In this document: positions 45,054 through 56,734 of the stretch, one piece after another
How the letters are laid out: every line of letters starts with the position of its first letter
Position numbering within the stretch: the stretch's first letter is position 1
Source: Anthoceros angustus
Lineage: Eukaryota > Streptophyta > Anthocerotopsida > Anthocerotales > Anthocerotaceae
Direction of reading: 5' to 3'
DNA length: 64,000 nt
Assembly (NCBI GenBank): GCA_010909165.1
Contig: MU008161.1
Span: 620,001 to 684,000, forward strand
Position numbers and translations under genes: made by a program
Notes under the pieces: model-generated
Database searches by the model: none
What the model saw: only the letters and a program-made list of their open reading frames with translations
Told to the model about the DNA's origin: nothing

Positions 45054-45918
45054 TGACCCATCCATCCACCTATCAATCGGCATTCCTTTGAATTCCGGAC
45101 TTGCATCTAAGTCAATGTCATCTCCAACATGAGCAAACTCGAATGGTAGATGCACACAAGTAGCACCGTGAAAGGCAGTTTTTCCGGTCTACACTGTACG
45201 GACAGACAAGTGAAGGTATCTAGATGGTGTCTCGGTGGCATGCGCTCAGATCTCGATACTCATCGACTTCCAAGCTGGCATGGAGGAGTTTGTTTTTCGC
45301 GACCTATACAAAAAAAGCAGCGTACAGGGACCGGGCGGCATCCGGGTTCCTGCTCTCCAGTACATTTGCTGCACTGGGACGCATTAATTTAATTCATAAC
45401 CATTGGTTGATTCAGCAACGGGCAAGTAGTGCTATGGCTTTACAGCAGCAACAAGCCTAATGCTGAAACTGATTGAATGATGTTTGCAAGTGAGTAATGC
45501 AGGTCACAGGGAATCACATTTGTGAGATTCAAGCTGTTCCCGTGTAGTGAGAACTTGCCACACACGCACCCTCACCATGTTGTCGGGCGAGGCACTCCAA
45601 GTTGGCTTTGTCGACACCAATGGTATGCATGTGAATTGGGCCAGTGTTGGTGCATTTGATGATGAATTTTTGTGGGCTCAAATTCATTCTCACCTGCGAA
45701 TGATTTTGTAGTGGGAACTGCACACATCAACATCCTAAAACCGGGCAATGTGACCATTTTCCCTCGTGGAATGTTGCATTTTGAGTTGAACGTGGGAGCG
45801 GAGGATGCAGAGTTTATTTCTTCACTTAATAGCGAGAACCCTGGCTCTTGGCTCTTTGGTAGGCCTCTATTTGGTAGAATTTTGCAATTGAGAATCTTTG
45901 GGTTTGCTATTCATCTTA
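45054..45918 (+). pseudogene. Germin-like protein (cupin) relic, copy 1
   Basis: At 45,558 one frame reads PHTHPH, the metal-binding start of the germin cupin box. Shortly after, in another frame, GEALQVGFVDTNG follows. From 45,672 a third frame reads NILKPGNVTIFPRGMLHFEL and NVGAEDAEFISSLNSENPGS, the second germin box with its His. Germin-like proteins are secreted manganese cupins with oxalate oxidase or superoxide dismutase activity. The N-terminal signal peptide and first exon are not found, and frames are broken, so it is a relic. The 5' 400 bases show no coding frame. Confidence 0.75.
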
Positions 45919-46755
45919 TGACCCATCCATCCACCTATCAATCGGCATTCCTTTGAATTCGGACTTGCATCTAAGTCAATGTCATCTCCAACATGAGCAA
46001 ACTCGAATGGTAGATGCACAAGTAGCACCGTGAAAGGCGGTTTTCGGTCTACAACCTTTGCGACAAGTGAAGGTATCTAGATGGTGTCTCGGTGGCATGC
46101 TCGGATCTCGATACTCATCGACTGGTATGGCATGGAGGAGTTTGTTTTCGCGACCTATACAAAAAGCGTCTGAGGGACGGGCGGCATCCGGGTTCTGCTC
46201 TCCGAACATTCGACCGGGACGCATTAATTTAATTCATAACCATTGGTTGATTCAGAAACGGGCAAGTAGTCTATGGCTTTCGGCAACAAGCCTAATCTGG
46301 CCCGGTTGAATGATGTTTGCAAGTGAGTAATGCAGGTCACAGGGAATCACATTTGTGAGATTCAAGCTGTTCCCGTGTAGTGAGAACTTGCCACACACGC
46401 ACCCTCACCATGTTGTCGGGCGAGGCACTCCAAGTTGGCTTTGTCGACACCAATGGTATGCATGTGAATTGGGCCAGTGTTGGTGCATTTGATGATGAAT
46501 TTTTGTGGGCTCAAATTCATTCTCACCTGCGAATGATTTTGTAGTGGGAACTGCACACATCAACATCCTAAAACCGGGCAATGTGACCATTTTCCCTCGT
46601 GGAATGTTGCATTTTGAGTTGAACGTGGGAGCGGAGGATGCAGAGTTTATTTCTTCACTTAATAGCGAGAACCCTGGCTCTTGGCTCTTTGGTAGGCCTC
46701 TATTTGGTAGAATTTTGCAATTGAGAATCTTTGGGTTTGCTATTCATCTTATGAC
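45919..46755 (+). pseudogene. Germin-like relic, copy 2 (tandem duplicate)
   Basis: This is a direct duplicate of 45,054-45,918 with an offset of 833 bp in its 3' half. From about 46,318 to 46,751 I see no difference from copy 1. The 5' part differs by many short losses at CAG, CTG and CCG positions. It has the same frame breaks as copy 1, so decay preceded duplication. The copies join at TGACCC. Confidence 0.85.
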
Positions 46756-48930
46756 CACTGCCATGCTGTGGTAGGAGAAGCTACTTTCTTTCAGGCTCAC
46801 CATCCCGTCTGACGCATGCTACATTAGTGGTATGTACAACTACTAGCTAGCAATATGATACTGAGTAAGAGAATTACGAGCATGCGACCATCGTTTTCTA
46901 CGAGATGTGTATGGACATAAGCATCCACACAAACAATGTGGATGCAATTTCTTTGACATTCTCTTGAGAAGTTGAGAGTGAGCACTCAAGGGAGCACTAG
47001 CTAGCATTGGATAGATTAACACGAGCGAGAACTCGAGCTAGCACCACAGCAGCTGCTTGTTGTAGGCCGACAGGCACGTCAACCTCGACAACCCAGCAGT
47101 GCTGGATACAAGCGCATGGGTGCAGCAAGCGGTGCAATGGCGATCATGCAACCCAACACTTTGAATATAGAATCGTCCGTTAACCATAGGATTTTCTGTC
47201 ATTGTGACTAGACAAGGTAATAAAATTGGACATTGGATGAATAGATGAATAAATGTAGGTAGTAGATTTTTCATCCAGAGGTTTCTTTGATGGCCTTTGA
47301 GTAGGGACAGCTCAGTGCACACTTAATATTTGGTATAAGATTCTTAAATCAAACTATGCGCACAAATATTTTGCTGAAGAAAATACTAAGTAGTTGCAAT
47401 TGGATCTTCCTTTATCTATTGAAGAAGAACAATCTATTATTCAAGAGCATTCTATATTGTGGACCTTGTCCAAACAAATAACTCCACCTTAACCGTGTGC
47501 ATATTGTAAGTCCCTCTCTTTACATGTGACTAGCCATTCTTGCCTAGTGAATTATTGAGCCCACAAGAGTCAAGAGTCTTGAGGATATTATTACCCTGTC
47601 ACTCTATTTTTACCTTCAAAAAATTTATAAGTTAAAGAGTCATTGTTCAATAATGGTAAGTACAGATCTAGAAATTTTTTGAAGCTCAAATCTTTTGTTA
47701 AGTGTTTTGGGACCTGAAAAACTATCACAAGAAGTTGTTTCTTTTATCATATCATCCATACAAGCAGTATAAAAGGGATTATCAAAATAGTGTAGCAAAG
47801 TGGTGCTCTATAAAAAGTTGCTCGATAAAAAGGTGCTTACATATAGGCAGAATAGGATAGAAAAAAGTGTGCTATGATTGTTCTCCACAAAAAAACTTGT
47901 TCCAAATTCTTTATACATGGGTATACTCAAAACAATAAGCTAACAGCCGGAAACTTGGTTGTTAAAGATAAAAATATCTGCAGGTAGTCGGCCCTCCTTA
48001 ATTGTGAACTCTATAAATGGGATCCTTCCCAATAAGGGAAGGATCAAACACACCAACACTCAAACAAGCCACACAATGTGCGGCAAGGGGGACACTCAAA
48101 GCGGGAGGCCTGCGGCACGAGCGGAGAGCAAGGAGCAAGATTGGGGGCCACATTGGGATGGCGGGTGCTAGGAAGATGAAGCAAGGACGGAGAGGCCGAA
48201 AGAGGCAATACAAGCGAACAGGTAGCGGCGTGGCGATGGCGGAAGGCAGGAAAAGGCAGCGAAGGCAGTAGCGGCGGCGAGCGAGAAGGCAAATAATCAA
48301 GGATGGGTTTTGGACAAAGGGATAATTAGAACAACTGTCTAAATGTTATTGAGACAAGTAGAAGAAATTAGGTTAAAATTTTATTTTACTTAAATATTTA
48401 CATATCATGGCGGCTGACATAAGGGAACCTAATATGCCTCGTAATGTAAAGGATCCGACCTAGTGGGCTTTTTTTTCATAATTATGCATACTAGAAAAAA
48501 TAATGTCTAGAAAAAGTAGGATAAGCAAAGTAAAACCCTAGAAAAATACAGTTAGATGACTGATAAATGATTTTTGATGCTTAGGATGGGGCTGTTTGTA
48601 TGATTCTCCCTTGTAGGGATCTACATCAAAACATATTTTATAACAAAGATCTATAATATGGTACCACGACGTTGGCACACGACAAGGACAACACGCTCGG
48701 TAGGACAAAACCAATAAACCACAACACTTTAGTAAAAGTGTAAATAAGCACCCTTGGTAGGACACGAAAACCAATAAACCAAAGGACTCGAGTGAAAGTG
48801 TAAATAATCGTAGACAACTCCTTACTTATCAAATAGATGTTATGAATATCACACAAAAAAATATAAAGCATGACATATTTCAATAATCTAAAATCTAAAC
48901 CATGACATATGCCTCCAATAAAGTTTGTAG
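46756..48930. other. Intergenic, no gene recognised
   Basis: AT-rich, with short frames only. A phrase AAAGTGTAAATAA..CAATAAACCA is repeated at about 48,710-48,780. Nothing further can be supported. Confidence 0.5.
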
Positions 48931-48934
48931 AATA

Positions 48935-50210
48935 AAAGACCAAAGGTCCCCTACCCAGTTCTCTTCTGATAGTCGGGGAGTATTGCTACCCCGGGGGGAT
49001 TGCGAATCTGTGGCCTTAAGGGTGGAGGCCGTTCTTGGGACCCATCCGGATTGGGTTGCGCTTCAAGTTGACGTTGAGAATGCTTTCAACATTGTCTCCA
49101 GGGCCGCTATCTTTGATTACCCCAGCCGACGCACAAGGCAAAAAGAGAGGATCTCCAATGCCATCTGTAGGGTTTCCCAACTGAGACAGGTCTTCGATGT
49201 CCGCCAAATCCTCCCTTAGCGCTGCATCTATGTACTCCTGCATGAAAGCCGGGGCCCCACTGAAACACCAAAAACCCGAAGCCCCCGCGCAGAAACAATA
49301 TCCCCCTCCGGATACTAGCGGAGCATCTGAAGGAGACTAGACCTTGCATTTTATGATCTTAAGCTTCAAACCAAGCTGGGAGAGCTCCAAGGAGAAGATT
49401 TCAAAGGCCTCCTTAACCTTGTCCCCAAAGCCCCAGGATATGGGACTCGTCAGCCACTGACAAATACAGACATTCCCATACCGTGGAGGCAGTTTGGGAC
49501 AACGCTCTGAAATACGCCATAGCGAAGAGCGCCCTCCCTAAAGGGTCACCCTGCCTTGTGCCCATCGTCGAGTCAAACACATAAACCCCCTCCACTGCAG
49601 GGCCATGTTGATAGTAGAGATTGGAGGGGGACCCACAGAAAGAGCGGACAAAGGGGATAAGGCTGGTCAGCTGCCCACAAGCATTCCTGAGCTTGTGGGC
49701 GACATCATTGGCTTGGGCACTTTCGAGTGTGCCGTTGGGGATCTGGTAAGGCGACGGGCTTCCCTTTCATTCGCTTTTGGGGACATCGGTCTACTTGCCA
49801 CGGAGGTCTCTACGCCAACGGCTTTTTAAAAAAGCTGGGCCCTCTCTGCCCCCATCTTGGCCTCCTGATTCTTAATTCTGGGGCTTCAAGAGTTGCTCTT
49901 GAAGAAGCATTAAAAGCAAGCGCAGCTGGGCCTTTTTCGGGATTCCTCCATTCCCAGGATTTGTGCTCGGCTTCGCTCTTGCTCGGGGAGGGAAGCAGGT
50001 TCCTAGCTCCTAGCTCGTCCCAATATCCAATCGTTCCGCATCGCACCAGCAACCTTTTCTACTGCGATGCGTTTTCGCTTGGATCTGGTCCAACCTTTGG
50101 TCTATTCTATCTCTGTTTGCAGCTGTGGGGCTTCCCTCCATGACCCTGGGGCCCATCTGGCTCACTGTCCCGCTGGAGCCCTTGGCCTGGTGCCCTTTGT
50201 TGGGTTGACC
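48935..50210. pseudogene. LINE fragment with an internally inverted segment
   Basis: Plus-strand 49,020-49,130 reads DWVALQVDVENAFNIVSR, an RT core motif. Minus-strand 49,595-49,100 reads GTRQGDPLGRALFAMAYFRA, then SVADESHILGL, then MQEYIDAALREDLADIEDLS. Plus-strand 49,680-50,200 carries the 3' part, ending with a Cys-rich CSCGASLHDPGAHLAHCP. Together these are collinear with the LINE at 31,421-33,175 if the middle piece is turned around. No intact frame remains. Confidence 0.75.
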
Positions 50211-50840
50211 CCTTTTTTTTTTCCATGTAGATGGTGTTTTCCATCTCTTTTCTTTGAACATAATGTCTCTCTAGTTCTCTTCTCATCCCCATGTGTATCC
50301 TCGAAATTATCCTAAGATGTGGGAGTGCCAATCGCCCTCGTGTGTGAATAAGAGGACATTGTTTAAACGCCACCAGAATTGAATAAAGGACAATAGTCGA
50401 TACTTCGGTATATATAAATTGAGTACGATGAACCATTGTCAAATCAAACATCACTAATTTACTACCCTAATCCAACTTTGTGAGAGCAATAGTTTAAACC
50501 GTAGCTTTTCTATTAATCACCTATCATTTCAGTAGCTCAAGGTAGAATTTGCTTTACCTAATTGTAAGTAAAGCAAGTTGCGATGTACAACCAAAACTGA
50601 TCGTGCTCACAGCATCGCTGGGGACTCCTACGTAGGTAGTCCTCATCTGCTAACGGCAGTTGGACATTTGCGCTAGACATGCCTGTATGAACAGGATTGT
50701 GGCGGCTTAGCGCATTCAGCCGACAGCCGGCAGGCGATCTGCCGGCGCCAGCACCTCGTAAGGAAGAAACTCGGCCAGCATTGTCGACGACATTTACTAC
50801 TTTATTCTGGTTCGCCAAGACCTTTAGTAGGGCCGCAACA
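50211..50840. other. Intergenic, no gene recognised
   Basis: Short frames on both strands, no domain or RNA gene recognised. Confidence 0.45.
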
Positions 50841-50853
50841 GGGTTTAGGGTTT
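50841..50853. promoter_or_regulatory. Telo-box-like motif
   Basis: GGGTTTAGGGTTT contains the plant telo-box (AAACCCTA on the opposite strand), 244 bp upstream of the coding start at 51,097. Such motifs are common in promoters of growth-linked plant genes. Confidence 0.6.
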
Positions 50854-51096
50854 GGCCGCCTAAGAAAGTTTGAAAAATCAGCCTGGTTTGCAGCGAAGGA
50901 TGGAACTGGCATGTGGATTCCTGGATAGCTCTGCTCCGAACTCAATGTTGTAGCTGGTCGCCATCAGGGCCGACTTCGACACGATGGGGCCCGAAAGTGG
51001 CGGGAGAGGGTCTTGCTGCCAGCAGGTACGTTACTCGCACTACAGGTTTCAGCAAGGTGCAATGAATTGTTGCACCTGGAAGCAAAGCCTGACTAA

Positions 51097-54000
51097 ATGG
51101 CAGGATTGCAGTTGGCAGAGAAGTTGGAGAAGAGCGAGGCTGGGAGGAAGAAGTTGAGGCAAGCCATTACCTTGCTGAAGGAGAAGATGGAGGCTACTGA
51201 AAAAGTGTTACAGGTTAATGAGACGTTGCGTCAAGGTGTGCCACTCACCCTGAACTCTTTGGTTTCAATCGTGTTCTAGCCGCGTTCTAAGTTTCAGGAT
51301 TGCTTCCGTTTTTCTCCTTGTCACAGAGTTGGAGAAAGAGCGGAAGAGGGCCGAAGCGGAGAGCATGAATGCCAAAGAGCAAATGCGGTTGCGTGAAGAG
51401 CTGGAGAAAGATGGGTGTAAGGTTAAAGATGAATTGTCCAGAGTACTTCAACGTCTGGATGTGGTGGAAAGGAGACAGAAACTGGATAGCAACGGAGTTG
51501 ATTGCCTTCTCTCAGAGGTGCACCTGCTAGTTAGAACGATTGTACTGCCTTGCAGTCTCTTGAGGAGGATGGATATACTGCATGGTTTTTGGGACACTGT
51601 AGCTAACTTCTGCTTCTTGGCCCTTTCAGGTCCGAGGGGCAGCTAAAGGTCTTGGCCACTCTGTTGTAGCGATCGAGTCTGCTCAACATGCTTTTCAAGG
51701 TTTAGAGAAATCCCTCCTAACCAAGGTCTGCCTCTGTGTGCATGTCACGATGTTGAATGTGAAAACTTTCTTGGTCCTCAGACATCCCGTAGTTAATCAG
51801 AGTTTGGCATCTTAAGAGCTTTGCATCTGACGAGTGTTTGTCTTCTATCCAGATCGAGAGTGCTTCCAAGTCAGCAGAGAAAGGGATGGTTTTGGCCACT
51901 AAACTGCAATCCGATGCATCCGCTGCCCGAACCAAATGTGTGGCAGCAGAGACTATGTCCAAAACTGCTCACACAATAGCTATGTCAACTCAGACGGAAA
52001 TGCAGAAGCTATCTGTGAACATTGTGGCCTTGCAGAAGCAGACTAGTGTGATGGAGCAGCAGCTGTGTAGCCTACTTCAGGGGCAGGGGAGGACTAGTGA
52101 AGTGAAAGCAACGGCTCCTACAACTGCCATCAAAGACCAACTGCCGAACGCAAATGCAAAGTCAAGAAGTAAGTCCAAATTTGGCAGGGGAATGGTGCTC
52201 AGTAAAACCCAGGTGCAAAGCACGCCACTTATTCATGGTCGAAAGGCAAGTAAAGGAGGCTCAGATTTGGTGGTAAGTGAAAGGAGTTGGACATTGCCCC
52301 TTGCAAGGATAGGAACTTTCATGTTTTTGTGTACTAGTGTTATGTACCCTTGACCTTGTGCCCCTTGCAAGGATAGGAACTGTCATGTTTTTGTGTGCTA
52401 GTGTTATGTACCCTTGACCTTGCACCAGCTTTTTCTGCTTCTACCAAACTCTTATGCCCTGTTTTTGGGCTGTGCTTGATTGGTTCTGTGCAGGATTCAG
52501 GAGAACTGGTATCCAACACCAGGATTGCGCCCTTGACCACAGGTGCTGTTCAGGGTGGGCATATTCTGATACCAAATACTTCAAAAGTTGCCCAACCGGC
52601 ATCAGTGGCGGCAGTTGACACCCTATCTGCCCATGTTGAATCACTGGAAAAGCATAATAGTTGGCTTGAGCAGCGAATATCTAGTCTGCTACAAGGAGGA
52701 GCACAAACTGATGACACTGGAAAGGTTACTTTTACCATGGACGCTGCTGGGGACAGGATGTCGAGTGGGCATATTAGGCCCAGAAATAGGTCCAAGGCCG
52801 GAAAGGAAACCTTGCTCAGTAATCCCCAGGTTCAAACTACACAAGCTGTGGAGACTTCTGAACCATGCAACGCTGACAGCAAGAAAAACGGCATTGCTCA
52901 GGAATGTGCCCAGAATGCAAGACCGGAAGAACGAAAAGAAGGATATGGCGAAAAAATGTCACAGATGTGCTCCTTAACTGAGTTGTCTGTGAAGACAGGA
53001 GCACTTACTGATAATTTGGTTGATTCAAGGAGGAAGGAGTCCTCTTCAGAAGACAAGCCAATGGCTATAGTGCAGTCCATCACAAAACTGTTGCAGAAAG
53101 GGAACAAGAATCAAACAAAGATGCAGTCCAAGCTTGAGGCTCTGGAAGAAGCGCTGGTGAATATCCAAAGCAAGGGTAATGGCAATGTCTGTTCAACTGA
53201 CAGTTTGCAGAAGGAGGGAGAGAACAGACTCAAAAGGAAAAAGACCAAAAAGAAAGTTTTGAACCTTGGTGTCGGGGATGGTGAGGCATGCATATCTCAA
53301 AAGAAGGGGAAATGCAAAGAACGTAGGAAGAGAGCTCGGAAGGAGGACAGCTCACATGAAAAGCATATCGAAGGGAAGGCAGGTGTTACTCTTGAAGCTG
53401 ATGCTGGTTATCAACCAGCAGAGAAACTGAAATTGAATGGAAGGGGCTACCCACTAGAAGTGGCAACTCAAACGAGTGGGAAACCTGAGCTGCATGAACA
53501 GGTGAAACTGAAGGTTGACCTTAGTTGTCTTGACCATGAGAGTGAAGATGGGGAAGCAGTGTGGTTGAATTCTTGTGTGACAGAAAAAGACATACCGGTG
53601 TGGAGTGAGTGGGACTTGAAATCTGGATGTGACGATCCACTGTGGGCTGACTGGTTGGCAGGAAAACTACAGTTATTGTCCCCACCCTCATCTATCATTC
53701 CCGTTGGAGCAGAGAATGAAGGTCAATGTGTAGTGGATGTTGGAGCAATAGGTGGTCATGAGCTCATAAAGACCAGGGAAGCACATTCAGAGGATGAGAT
53801 CAGTCACCTGGACTTTCCACAGGTAACGTTGGTGAATATGCAGGGTGCCGATGGCAATTGTCCGAAGCAAACTTGGCCTTCCAACTGTGAGGCATGTCCA
53901 CAAGTTTCTGTACCAACGCTTCTGATCCAGCATGGAAGCTCAAGCTTAGATCTCTCCCCATCCTTGCCTATATTTCTCATTGAGGCAAGGACTGGAAGTC

Positions 54001-54539
54001 GAGATTCAGCTGATGTTGGAGGAGTAGGCGTTCAGGAAATAGTGACGTCTATGGAAGCACATGTTGAGGTTAAAGAAGGGCCTCTGGACCTTCGGCAGGT
54101 AAAGTTTGTGGATACAAAGGTTGCAGCTGAGAATTGTCTGAAGCAAACTTCGCCTTCAAAGCCTGAAGCATGTCCACGAGTTTCATTTCCCACGACGCTG
54201 GACAAGTATGGAGGACCAAGCTCAGATCTCGCGAAGATTAGCTGTGGATATCCAGAAAATGTGGATGAGAAGGTTCCTGTTATCCAGCCTATGGGAGGAG
54301 ATCATCGTTGGAAAGACCTGCCTCCAACACCAGTGCACTCGAAGTCGTGCCATTCTTGTAGCATCACACTAAGTGAGCAGGCGCATGGGAGTGGGGGCCC
54401 TGCTGATGGCAAAGGTTCTGGAAATGTGGTTGAGAATTCTTCGGTGCTCCAGTCTATCGGGGATGAAGGTTTGAAGGAACTGCCTCCAGTACTGTATCAC
54501 CCGAAATCAGCCCTCCCGTGTACTATCACTTGTACGTGA
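51097..54539 (+). CDS. Coiled-coil protein, 963 aa, unrecognised family
   Basis: Five exons fit in phase: 51,097-51,235; 51,327-51,517; 51,630-51,725; 51,853-52,272; 52,494-54,539 (TGA). Residues about 1-260 are strongly heptad-like (AEKLEKSEAGRKKLRQAITL, KERKRAEAESMNAKEQMRL, LSRVLQRLDVVERRQKLD), and a second short coiled coil lies near VESLEKHNSWLEQRISSLLQ. A lysine-rich run encoded at 53,227-53,345 looks like a nuclear signal. The C-terminal third holds two related modules of about 90 aa (encoded near 53,741-53,950 and 54,016-54,230). Two further related modules end in DLPPTPVHSK and ELPPVLYHPK. I cannot name a family; a structural nuclear or cytoskeletal role is a guess from composition. 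A telo-box lies upstream. An alternative ATG upstream of 51,097 was not found. Confidence 0.75.
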
Positions 54540-54589
54540 GAAGTCTTCTGAGGATGCGGTGCCCAGGGCAGAGTTCCAGAAAATGCGGA

Positions 54590-54780
54590 TGAGGGCTGTT
54601 AAGACTGCCCGGTCGGGCCTGGGGGGCTGATCAGGGCGGATGTTCAGAAAATGCTGGTGTACGCTGTGTTGTGGCACAGCCGATAGGAGATGGTTGGAAA
54701 GAACAGGATGAACCAAGATTCAACCATTCTTTCGGTATCTCTCTTCGCGAACAGCTTTGTGGAGGTTGAGATTTTGAAGA
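54590..54780 (+). repeat. Truncated extra C-terminal module after the stop
   Basis: After the TGA at 54,537 the sequence still resembles the gene's modules (ENAGVRCVVAQPIGDGWKEQ in one frame). GGCTGATCAGGGCGGATGTT here recurs at 56,742. The present stop codon therefore lies within what was once a longer module array. Confidence 0.6.
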
Positions 54781-55680
54781 CCGCGATTGAATATTGAGCG
54801 CAATCCAGCGCTGTAGCCTATTGTAGAGAGCAACTACCTTCCTCCAGAAATTGAGCGATCACCAGTGTCTTACCCCAAATGATCACTGTAGGATTTATGT
54901 GGTATGACACATTCTTTACTTAATTACAGAAAATTGGGCCTTCTTTTTTACCGTCCAAGTGTATAGAAGAAGAAGAATTTTTTTTTAAGTCCACTAAGGA
55001 CTAAGGACGATTTCCGTCATGGGACTTGGTACTTAACAACTTGTACCATGGTATCCCTAAGCTACTAGCACCAAGGGCATCCATTCCCTTTAGACACCCC
55101 ATCTAAGTACGGATCCAAGCGCAGGATGCTTAATAAGCACGTTCTTATAAATGTGTGTCCATTTGGCCTAAGCCATTTGGACACACATTAAACCACTAGT
55201 TTATTAAGCACTTGTATAGTTATACAAGTGCTTTGCCTGACTGGTTTCCTGTAGCAAGTGGGATTTTCGGTTGCAGATTATTGGGCTTTGCAAGCTTGAG
55301 GGCGTGTGTCGGGACAGCCGGTTTCGAGTAGCAAATGGGCTTGTAAGTCGAGGATTGTTTGGCTTTGCACGATTCGGGGTGTGTGATGGGACTGCCGGTC
55401 TGGCTTGAGATTCGGTCAGGATCTTGGGGTTGAAGATGCCTTTGTAAGGCTTTGTGTTTTTCTATTTCGTTTGTGGAGCGCTAATTACACAAGGTCGACG
55501 CTGAGCAAGTCATCCTCAACCATCAAGGGTGGGGACAGTAGCAACAAAGGGAGGCAGTGGCAGTAGATATAAAAGGTCCTCCGAGGCAGTAAAGAACTGC
55601 CACAACCGAACCACCTTTTGCTCTGAGACATCCACACTAAGGGAAAACACATGCAAGTAACAAGGCGGGTTTACCAAAAG
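54781..55680. other. Intergenic, no gene recognised
   Basis: Contains an inverted repeat, AAATGTGTGTCCATTTGG then AGCCATTTGGACACACATT (55,149-55,190). Nothing else seen. Confidence 0.5.
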
Positions 55681-55681
55681 C

Positions 55682-56183
55682 AAAGAGCCGGCAGACTAAC
55701 CATTCCAAGGCCAGCTCGTGACAAGCTTTCTGCACTTCCTTCCATGTCGCCCCTGGTGAAAGACCTAGAGTAGCAGAATGGGTTTCGTCGTCCTGGTAGT
55801 CGTTCTGATCCATCTCAGGTGGTGGCGAGCCGTAATCTGGGCCTGGTCTTTGCGGAACGTTGGCTGCCAGCATCAGGCCCACTACGATCGTCAGCACTAG
55901 GGGCTAAACGAAGTCCTGAAAAGAAGTGCGGCGAATTCGCCTCCTCAAGTCAGAGGTAATAGCTCTGCAAACAACAATGCTTTCGTCATCCAATACAGGC
56001 GGAAAGGCAAATGCGTAGGGGGTTTGAGGTGGGACACACTCACCTGGGAGACCGCCAGCAGTAAAGGATAACACAATCCCCGCATGACATAATCAACGGA
56101 AGCAAAACGTAGTAAGCCGCAATCGCGCCGATACCCGAGAGGACGAGCCCGGGCAGTGAGATATTCATCACGAGCAGCGCCAT
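55682..56183 (-). pseudogene. Membrane/J-domain-like gene, interrupted
   Basis: ATG at 56,183 starts a hydrophobic segment (ISLPGLVLSGIGAIAAYYVL) ending at a strong donor at 56,044 (AG|GTGAGT). Exon 2 begins at 55,964 in matching phase (AITSDLRRRIRRTSFQ) but meets an in-frame TAG at 55,906-55,904. The same frame then continues open with a second hydrophobic segment (LVLTIVVGLMLAANV) and the first helix of a J-domain (THSATLGLSPGATWKEVQKA) to a donor at 55,701. The HPD motif, which would be in the next exon, is not found downstream. Either the gene is dead and truncated, or the TAG is a sequence error and the last exon lies elsewhere. Confidence 0.55.
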
Positions 56184-56459
56184 GTGATCCATTTTTGTAG
56201 CCCAAGAGAAGAAACAGCGCAACAAAAACCACAAGGATCGGAGTATGATCCTCCGGACCTCCTTCCTGTCGTCATGGAGCCTTGCGAATATCGCCCTTTC
56301 TTGTGGCGCAAGCCTTCATCTGGTGTGAGGTCTTGGCTGGTCCGAGCCCAGCAGCGGAGCCCCTGGAGGGTGACATTGAGGAAGCAGCGGGAGTTGTAGC
56401 TCGCAACAAAGTCCAGAGCACATAACGCGCTGTGACCGAGCTCGCAAGGTGGAGGAAAA

Positions 56460-56507
56460 AATTTGGACCATTTCTCGATTTGTGCGTGTCATCCTTGCGC
56501 AGGGGCC

Positions 56508-56539
<32 letters not shown>

Positions 56540-56557
56540 TCAGATGTCCCGAAGGAC
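56460..56557 (-). ncRNA. U6: U6 spliceosomal snRNA gene
   Basis: The minus strand reads from GTCCTTCGGGACATC through GATAAAATTGGAACGATACA, GAAGATTAGCATGGCCCCTG, the ACAGAG box and GATGACACGCACAAATCGAG. It ends AAATGGTCCAAATTTTTT, whose T run is the RNA polymerase III terminator. The core, including ACAGAGA and AGC segments, is unchanged from the universal U6. The 5' hairpin is slightly shortened relative to GTCCCTTCGGGGACATC but can still pair. U6 catalyses splicing together with U2. Confidence 0.95.
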
Positions 56558-56579
56558 AATCACTGTTGGGGTACTCTGA

Positions 56580-56621
56580 AATATATAAATATGTACTACA
56601 TGTTTTGTGCACAATATGGGT
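56580..56621 (-). promoter_or_regulatory. U6 promoter: TATA and degenerate USE
   Basis: Upstream of U6 (minus strand) lies TATTTATATATTTC about 25-35 bases before the start. ACCCATATTG lies at about -55 to -64, 7 of 10 matches to the plant upstream sequence element TCCCACATCG. The spacing is right for a plant Pol III U6 promoter; the weak USE leaves activity open. Confidence 0.6.
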
Positions 56622-56734
56622 TAAATGGCTCTTCTTCGCATACAAGCGATTATTGCTCTCCGATTCTGCACGCTTAGCGGGATCACTTAAAGTCGACCCA
56701 TTCTTGTGAGAGTTTTCATCAACTACCCAATCCG

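Noticed and set aside
56272-56677. Short protein frames around 56.3-56.7 kb
   Set aside because: They overlap the U6 snRNA gene or its flank.
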